Shown here one piece after another: positions 61,762-64,000 of a stretch of DNA of 64,000 bases (the stretch's first letter is position 1; each line of letters opens with the position of its first letter). The DNA lies in assembly GCA_050633785.1 (NCBI GenBank), contig JBOEHE010000009.1, positions 1 through 64,000 on the forward strand, in the 5' to 3' direction. Made by a program: the position numbers and the translations under genes. The notes beneath the pieces are model-generated. The model was given only the letters and a program-made list of their open reading frames with translations, searched no databases and was not told the DNA's origin. This DNA is from CALKZN01 sp050633785. GTDB taxonomy: Bacteria; Pseudomonadota; Gammaproteobacteria; Arenicellales; Arenicellaceae.

Positions 61762-64000
61762 ATGGCTAAACTTCCAAAGAAAGCAAAAGTTGTCATCATC
61801 GGTCAAGGTGGTATTGTTGGCGCATCAGTTGCTCATCATTTAATCGAATTAGGTTGGGATAATATCGTGGGCTTGGATAAAGCCGCCATTCCCAGTGATA
61901 TCAGTTCTACTGCGCACGCCTCTGATTTTTGTTATATGACATCACATGACCACATGAGCTGTTATACCACTGTTTACAGTCGTGAATTCTACGAGAAAAT
62001 GGGCAATTACACCCGTATTGGCGGTCTTGAGGTTGCGCGTGTCGGTGATGATGAACGAATGGAAGAACTAAAGCGTAAAGTGGGTTCTGGCAAAGCGTTT
62101 GGCACCAATGTAAGTATGATCAGCGCAAAAGAAGCCAAAGAAAAGTTCCCCTTACTCGAAGAAGATATGATTCAAGGAGCATTGTGGGACCCGGATGCGG
62201 GTCTGGTTTCGCCACGCTCGCAAACGGTGACAGGTATATTAATTGAAAATGCTATCGCGACGGGCAAGTTAGAGGCCTTCCCGAATACACCTGCAATCGA
62301 TATCGATGTACAAGACGGCCAGATCAAAGGCGTTCATACCGATAAAGGTTATATCGAAACCGAAAATGTGGTTGTTTGTGCGGGTCTATGGGGCCCGTTA
62401 ATCACAGAAATGGCTGGTGCGAAACTACCATTAATGCCAGTAGAGCATCCACTGACTTTCTTTGGCCCATATAACGAATTCGAAGGTACGGGCAAAGACA
62501 TTGGCTATCCATTATTACGAGACCAAGGCAACTCGGCCTATCTACGTGATACGGGTGACCCGAGCACTGCTGAAGGTGGTCAAATAGAATGGGGTTACTA
62601 CGAAGAAAAGAATCCACGACTGGTTCGACCCAAGGATATCCTGGAACAAGCCGAAGCGCGTTTGTCACCCTCTATGCTTGATCTAGATATTGAGCAAGTT
62701 ATGGAGCCTTTGGAAAAAGCGATGGAATTAACGCCGATTCTGGGTGAGCTGGGCTATGATGACAAACACTCTTTCAATGGTCTGCTTTCCGTAACCGCAG
62801 ATGGTGGCTCATTGGTTGGTGAATCTCCCGAGACACGTGGTCTTTGGGTCTGTGAAGCAATTTGGGTTAAAGATGCCCCTGGTATGGGCAAGATTATCGC
62901 CGAGTTGATGACGACAGGCAAAACTGAATTGGATATTTTTGGTATTGATATTGCACGTTTCTATCCTATCCAGAAGTCTGATCAATACACATATGACCGC
63001 TGCTATGAATCGGCGTTCAAGATTTACAATCCACCCGTTCATACAAGCGAACCTTATACCATGGGGCGTAATATTCGACGTAGTCCATTCTGGGTACGAC
63101 AAAAAGAACTCGGCGCCCATTTTATGGAAGCGGCTGGTTGGGAGCGAGCGCAAGCATACGCTTCAAACGAACACTTATTAGAGAAATATGCTGATCAAGT
63201 TCCCGTGCGTGAAAACGAGTGGGATAACCGTCACTTCTGGCGTGTTGCGAATGCAGAACAATTAGCCATGAGTGACAGTGTCGGTATGGTCGACATCTCT
63301 CACTTCGCTATCTTTGACATATCTGGTCAAGATGCTGAAGCCCTTATGGAACATTTAAGCGTCGCTAAAATTGGTGGAAATACACCTTTGGGTAAAGGCG
63401 TATACACACACTTTTTGGATGAAGATGGTGGCGTACGTTCTGACTTAACTATCGTACGCCTTGATGAAGCTCGCTTTCGTGTGATGTGTGGTGGTGATAC
63501 AGGTCATCGCGACTATATCTGGATGAAGCGTATGGCCGACAAAAAAGGCTACTCCGTTTATATCGAAGAGCGTACTGACCAGATCGCAACGCTTGGCTTG
63601 TGGGGGCCAGAAGCCAGATCAACACTACAATCCATTGCAGATAATCCTGAAGAGTTGAGCAATGAGAATTTTCCCTATGTGACTACCAAAGAAATTAGCA
63701 TTAGCGGCATTCCTGTTTGGGCCTTCCGCATCTCTTACGTTGGTGAGCAAGGTTGGGAGCTTTATGTGCCATTCAGTTACGGCATTACCTTATGGGACAT
63801 GCTAATTGAGAAAGGCGTTATACCGGTAGGTGTGGAAACTTACGGTAACAGCCGCCGATTGGAGAAGAGCTTGCGTTTACAAAATGCTGATCTATTGAGT
63901 GAGTACAATTTGTACGAAGCCGGTTTATCACGCCCTAAAGTTAAGGAAGCTGACTTCAATGGCAAAGCAGCCTATGTCGCACAACGAGAACGTGATCATC
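61762..64000 (+). CDS. Dimethylglycine dehydrogenase-like flavoprotein with GcvT domain (partial at right edge)
   Basis: At least 746 codons run from ATG 61762 (AGGAGAT just upstream) to the end of the window with no stop. The N-terminal half is a DAO-type FAD oxidase/dehydrogenase with VVIIGQGGIVGASVAHH near residue 10 and VVVCAGLWGP near 208. The middle resembles a linker DAO_C, and the C-terminal part is a folate-binding GcvT-like domain with MVDISHFAIFDISG, VGEQGWELYVP and GNSRRLEKSLRL segments. Such enzymes oxidise dimethylglycine or sarcosine and pass the methyl group to tetrahydrofolate, giving electrons to ETF. The flanking ETF, ETF-QO and gbcAB genes support dimethylglycine as substrate. 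It is absent from a simple stop-to-stop view because it has no stop in the window. Confidence 0.88.
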   Translation, partial: MAKLPKKAKVVIIGQGGIVGASVAHHLIELGWDNIVGLDKAAIPSDISSTAHASDFCYMTSHDHMSCYTTVYSREFYEKMGNYTRIGGLEVARVGDDERMEELKRKVGSGKAFGTNVSMISAKEAKEKFPLLEEDMIQGALWDPDAGLVSPRSQTVTGILIENAIATGKLEAFPNTPAIDIDVQDGQIKGVHTDKGYIETENVVVCAGLWGPLITEMAGAKLPLMPVEHPLTFFGPYNEFEGTGKDIGYPLLRDQGNSAYLRDTGDPSTAEGGQIEWGYYEEKNPRLVRPKDILEQAEARLSPSMLDLDIEQVMEPLEKAMELTPILGELGYDDKHSFNGLLSVTADGGSLVGESPETRGLWVCEAIWVKDAPGMGKIIAELMTTGKTELDIFGIDIARFYPIQKSDQYTYDRCYESAFKIYNPPVHTSEPYTMGRNIRRSPFWVRQKELGAHFMEAAGWERAQAYASNEHLLEKYADQVPVRENEWDNRHFWRVANAEQLAMSDSVGMVDISHFAIFDISGQDAEALMEHLSVAKIGGNTPLGKGVYTHFLDEDGGVRSDLTIVRLDEARFRVMCGGDTGHRDYIWMKRMADKKGYSVYIEERTDQIATLGLWGPEARSTLQSIADNPEELSNENFPYVTTKEISISGIPVWAFRISYVGEQGWELYVPFSYGITLWDMLIEKGVIPVGVETYGNSRRLEKSLRLQNADLLSEYNLYEAGLSRPKVKEADFNGKAAYVAQRERDH

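Overview
The window looks like part of the chromosome of a heterotrophic, probably marine gammaproteobacterium. The basis is mid-range GC, outer-membrane porins ending in Phe, TRAP- and OpuAC-type binding proteins, a betaine demethylation module and a complete Entner-Doudoroff set. An Oceanospirillales-like host is an inference from gene content; no rRNA, tRNA or other taxonomic marker is present. I saw no insertion sequence, prophage or CRISPR array. Nearly all of the DNA is devoted to uptake and catabolism of small polyols, sugars and methylamines.

Layout. (1) 1-3456: tail of an AmiC/UrtA-like binding protein, an AmiR-type ANTAR antiterminator, a leader rich in hairpins, a DcaP-like porin and an orphan DctP protein. 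(2) 3559-29416: a large inositol region. It holds methylmalonate-semialdehyde dehydrogenase with a divergent LysR gene, a small porin, a second LysR gene, iolG-iolB, a three-gene ABC importer, an iolC fused to DUF2090, iolE, a second iolG-like gene and a PhyH-type dioxygenase. After a DMT exporter comes a second set: another iolB, an IolE-like TIM barrel, iolD, two related Gfo/Idh oxidoreductases, a stand-alone iolC and a class II aldolase (iolJ). (3) 29628-32059: a periplasmic binding protein paired with a HAMP membrane protein that lacks any output domain, then an unrecognised protein. (4) 32193-51067: a glucose/Entner-Doudoroff island (gap, pyk, MFS carrier, ROK regulator, a second copy of the region-3 binding protein, glk, sugar ABC importer, zwf, pgl, edd, eda), bracketed by two closely related LacI-type regulators. 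(5) 51102-53819: an SRPBCC protein, an OpuAC-like binding protein and a second orphan DctP protein. (6) 54460-64000: a glycine betaine module with gbcA and gbcB, etfB and etfA, an ETF:quinone oxidoreductase, a flavodoxin-like protein and a dimethylglycine dehydrogenase-like gene cut by the window end.

How it works together. Inositols enter through the ABC importer, are oxidised by IolG-type enzymes, and pass through IolE, IolD, IolB, IolC and an aldolase to malonate semialdehyde, which the mmsA product converts to acetyl-CoA. Steps IolB, IolC, IolE and IolG are duplicated, while iolD and mmsA are single. The aldolase step is covered by two unrelated folds. This suggests two entry modules, perhaps for different inositol isomers or O-methyl inositols, sharing one ring-opening enzyme. 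Glucose is imported by the second ABC system, phosphorylated by Glk and degraded by Zwf, Pgl, Edd and Eda, then Gap and Pyk. Near-perfect palindromes before a binding-protein gene and before glk look like ROK operators. Betaine is demethylated by GbcAB, and dimethylglycine by the last enzyme, whose electrons probably go through the ETF and ETF-QO encoded beside it.

The least conventional parts are the output-less HAMP/binding-protein pair and its ROK-controlled paralogue, the PhyH dioxygenase inside the inositol operon, the dual inositol modules, the AmiR-linked leader and the 871-base gap before iolC.
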